Assembly (NCBI GenBank): GCA_001599975.1
Contig: BCIO01000005.1
Coordinates: forward strand, 1,364,001 to 1,428,000
DNA length: 64,000 bases
Origin: Cystobasidiopsis lactophilus
Lineage: Eukaryota > Basidiomycota > Agaricostilbomycetes > Agaricostilbales > Chionosphaeraceae
Direction: 5' to 3'
The notes below the pieces were generated by a model. That model saw nothing but the letters and a program-made list of their open reading frames with translations, ran no database searches and was not told where the DNA came from. Position 1 is the first letter of the stretch. Each line of letters starts with the position of its first letter. The position numbers were made by a program, and so were the translations under genes. Shown in pieces: positions 62,636 through 64,000 of this stretch.

Positions 62636-63933
62636 ATGCAGACTCACCTGCTCGAGTCCAAGCACCAGGACGTGCTCACCGGCGCGGCCTACAACTTCAA
62701 TGGCTCGCTCCTCGCCACGTCGTCCCTGGACCACTCGATCCGCTTCTACTCCAAAGACAAGGCGTCGCAGCAGTGGCAGGAGCACGACGCGCTCAAGCTC
62801 GACAGCCCCATCTTGTCCTTGGCGTTTGGCTCTGGCGAATGGCAGTCCCTGCTGGCGGCGGCCATGGCGGACGGCTCAGCCCGCATCCTGCTCCAATCCC
62901 CTTCGGACGCGGGCAAGTGGACCTCGAAAGCGGCTCTGAACGAGGGCCGGGGTTCCTGCCGCTGCGTGGCTTTCGGTCCAGCCGACCTCCACTCTTTGCG
63001 CATCGCCACGCTCGCTGCCGACTTTTGCTTGAGGCTCTACGGGTGCCTCTCGCCCCAGGAAGCGCCCATCTCCTCCTCCGTCTCCCTCGGCTCCGTCTCC
63101 GGCCTGGCTTCTTGGACTCTACTCGAAACCGTCGACCTGGCCTCCTTACCGCCCTCACCCTGCTCCGCCCAGTCCATCGCCTCCGTCTCCGGCTTCAGCT
63201 CTGTCGCGGGAAACTCGTCCACTTTCTCCACCATTGGCGCCGCCACCACTTCCAAGCTCTCCATAGGCTCAAGTGCAGGGGGCGGGCAGGCGAAAGTGGC
63301 CAAGAGCAACCTGGAGGCCAACTCGGGCTACGCGCTCAGCTGGTGCAAAGAGACTTGGTACGGCGAATACCTGGCTGTGGCCGCGGGGCAAACGGGACTC
63401 GTTCGCGTAGGTCGTCGTCTCGCACAGTATCAGTCGGGTTTCCCGTTTCTAATCGTTGTCTTCGTCGCCTTCAGATCTTTGAGCTGTCGAGCTCCTCAGG
63501 CTGGACCAACCCCGTCGTGCTCAGTCCCAACACCGCTTCCTCCTCTTCTTCCACCACCACAGCAGCCGGCGCCAACTCCAGCAGCGCCCCATACGTGACC
63601 TGCCTCGACTGGGCCCCCTCCTGCGGCCGGTCCTACCAGCTCATCGCGGTCGGCTACAAGGACGGCCTGGTCCGAATCTTCAAGCTCCTGCCGCCTCCCT
63701 CGCCGAAAGCAAGGTGGTCGGAGGACAACACTTGGTCCTACGAGCAAATCGCAGAGCTCACCGAGCACACCACCGGAACGGGAGGCGTCACAAAAGTCGA
63801 GTTCAACGTCAGCGGCACGGTGCTCAGCACCAGCGGGGAGGAGGTCAGGCTCTGGAAGCCAACGTATTCTGGGGAGTGGAAGCTTCACGCTGTCCTCACC
63901 ACCGCCGATTCTGAAACGAGCAGCGAGGCGTGA
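62636..63933 (+). CDS. SEH1: Nucleoporin Seh1 (WD40, Nup84/SEACIT complexes)
   Basis: Two exons (62636-63406 and 63475-63933) code for 409 residues. The beginning, MQTHLLESKHQDVLTGAAYN, FNGSLLATSSLDHSIRFYSK, is like Seh1/Sec13 WD40 blade 1; SEH1 shows HxDLVHDVxYDFYGRRxATCSSD in relatives. Later blades: LDSPILSLAFGSGEWQSLLA, AAMADGSARILLQSP, GRGSCRCVAFGPADLHSLRI, YALSWCKETWYGEYLAVAAG, VTCLDWAPSCGRSYQLIAVG, YKDGLVRIFKLLPPP and VTKVEFNVSGTVLSTSGEEV, RLWKPTYSGEWKLHAV. The protein is longer than yeast Seh1 because of Ser/Gly-rich loops between blades. It is part of the nuclear-pore Y complex and of the SEA/GATOR2 complex. The short C-terminus ends ETSSEA. Confidence 0.9.
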
Positions 63934-64000
63934 TCTGCCCTTGTTGCAGTCATTTGGGACCTCATCGGCAGTTGCGCTTCTCTGAGTTATTGTTTTCTTC

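Noticed and set aside
1-64000. Retroelements, DNA transposons, CRISPR arrays, rRNA genes
   Set aside because: No reverse transcriptase, integrase, transposase, long terminal repeat or regular repeat-spacer pattern was seen. Scattered CAG runs are coding repeats.

Overview
This is a gene-dense, intron-rich nuclear segment from a fungus, most likely a basidiomycete. Nearly every gene is cut by several very short introns (about 45-65 nt) with GT-AG ends and CTGAC/CTAAC-like branch sites. Intergenic gaps are often under 100 bp. Several products (Stealth-family xylosylphosphotransferase, VTC polyphosphate polymerase, Lag1 ceramide synthase, RlpA-like double-psi barrel secreted proteins) suit a yeast-like or dimorphic basidiomycete. 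I cannot fix the genus. No rRNA, tRNA, CRISPR array, retroelement or DNA transposon was recognised.

Layout, left to right. 0-15 kb: NOP9 (ribosome biogenesis), VTC4 (polyphosphate synthesis), an unknown acidic protein, an Lsb1/Pin3-like SH3 protein, a GT31-like glycosyltransferase, a sugar-porter MFS permease and riboflavin kinase. 15-24 kb, all minus strand and closely packed: a PLC-X phospholipase-like protein, a Stealth-family phosphotransferase, two tandem OMA1-like M48 metalloproteases and a membrane SDR. 24-43 kb: APS kinase, a Grx3/4-type monothiol glutaredoxin, a divergent pair of RlpA-like secreted proteins (one with two barrels), a flavin monooxygenase, a Dcr2-like phosphoesterase, an ARID/poly-Q SWI1-like protein, an unknown protein, an Fpg-type DNA glycosylase and a ceramide synthase.

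43.6-58.5 kb is the most accessory-looking part. On the minus strand it carries three pairs of related genes: an unrecognised family with a conserved C-x2-C-x20-H-x3-H motif (two tandem copies), two F-box-like proteins, and two MYND zinc-finger proteins. An SMP-30-type lactonase and the AP-1 sigma subunit lie among them. 58.9-64 kb holds a DHA1-type MFS transporter, the retromer subunit VPS26 and the nucleoporin SEH1.

The genes do not form one pathway. Themes that recur are surface/secretory functions (GT31, Stealth, RlpA-like proteins, ceramide synthase, AP-1 sigma, VPS26), sulfur and redox metabolism (APS kinase, glutaredoxin), and local duplication (OMA1, unknown pair, F-box, MYND, RlpA-like). 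Exon boundaries were placed by eye from splice signals and protein continuity. The least certain points are the first exons of the MYND gene near 56.8 kb and the second OMA1-like gene, and the junctions named in the entries.
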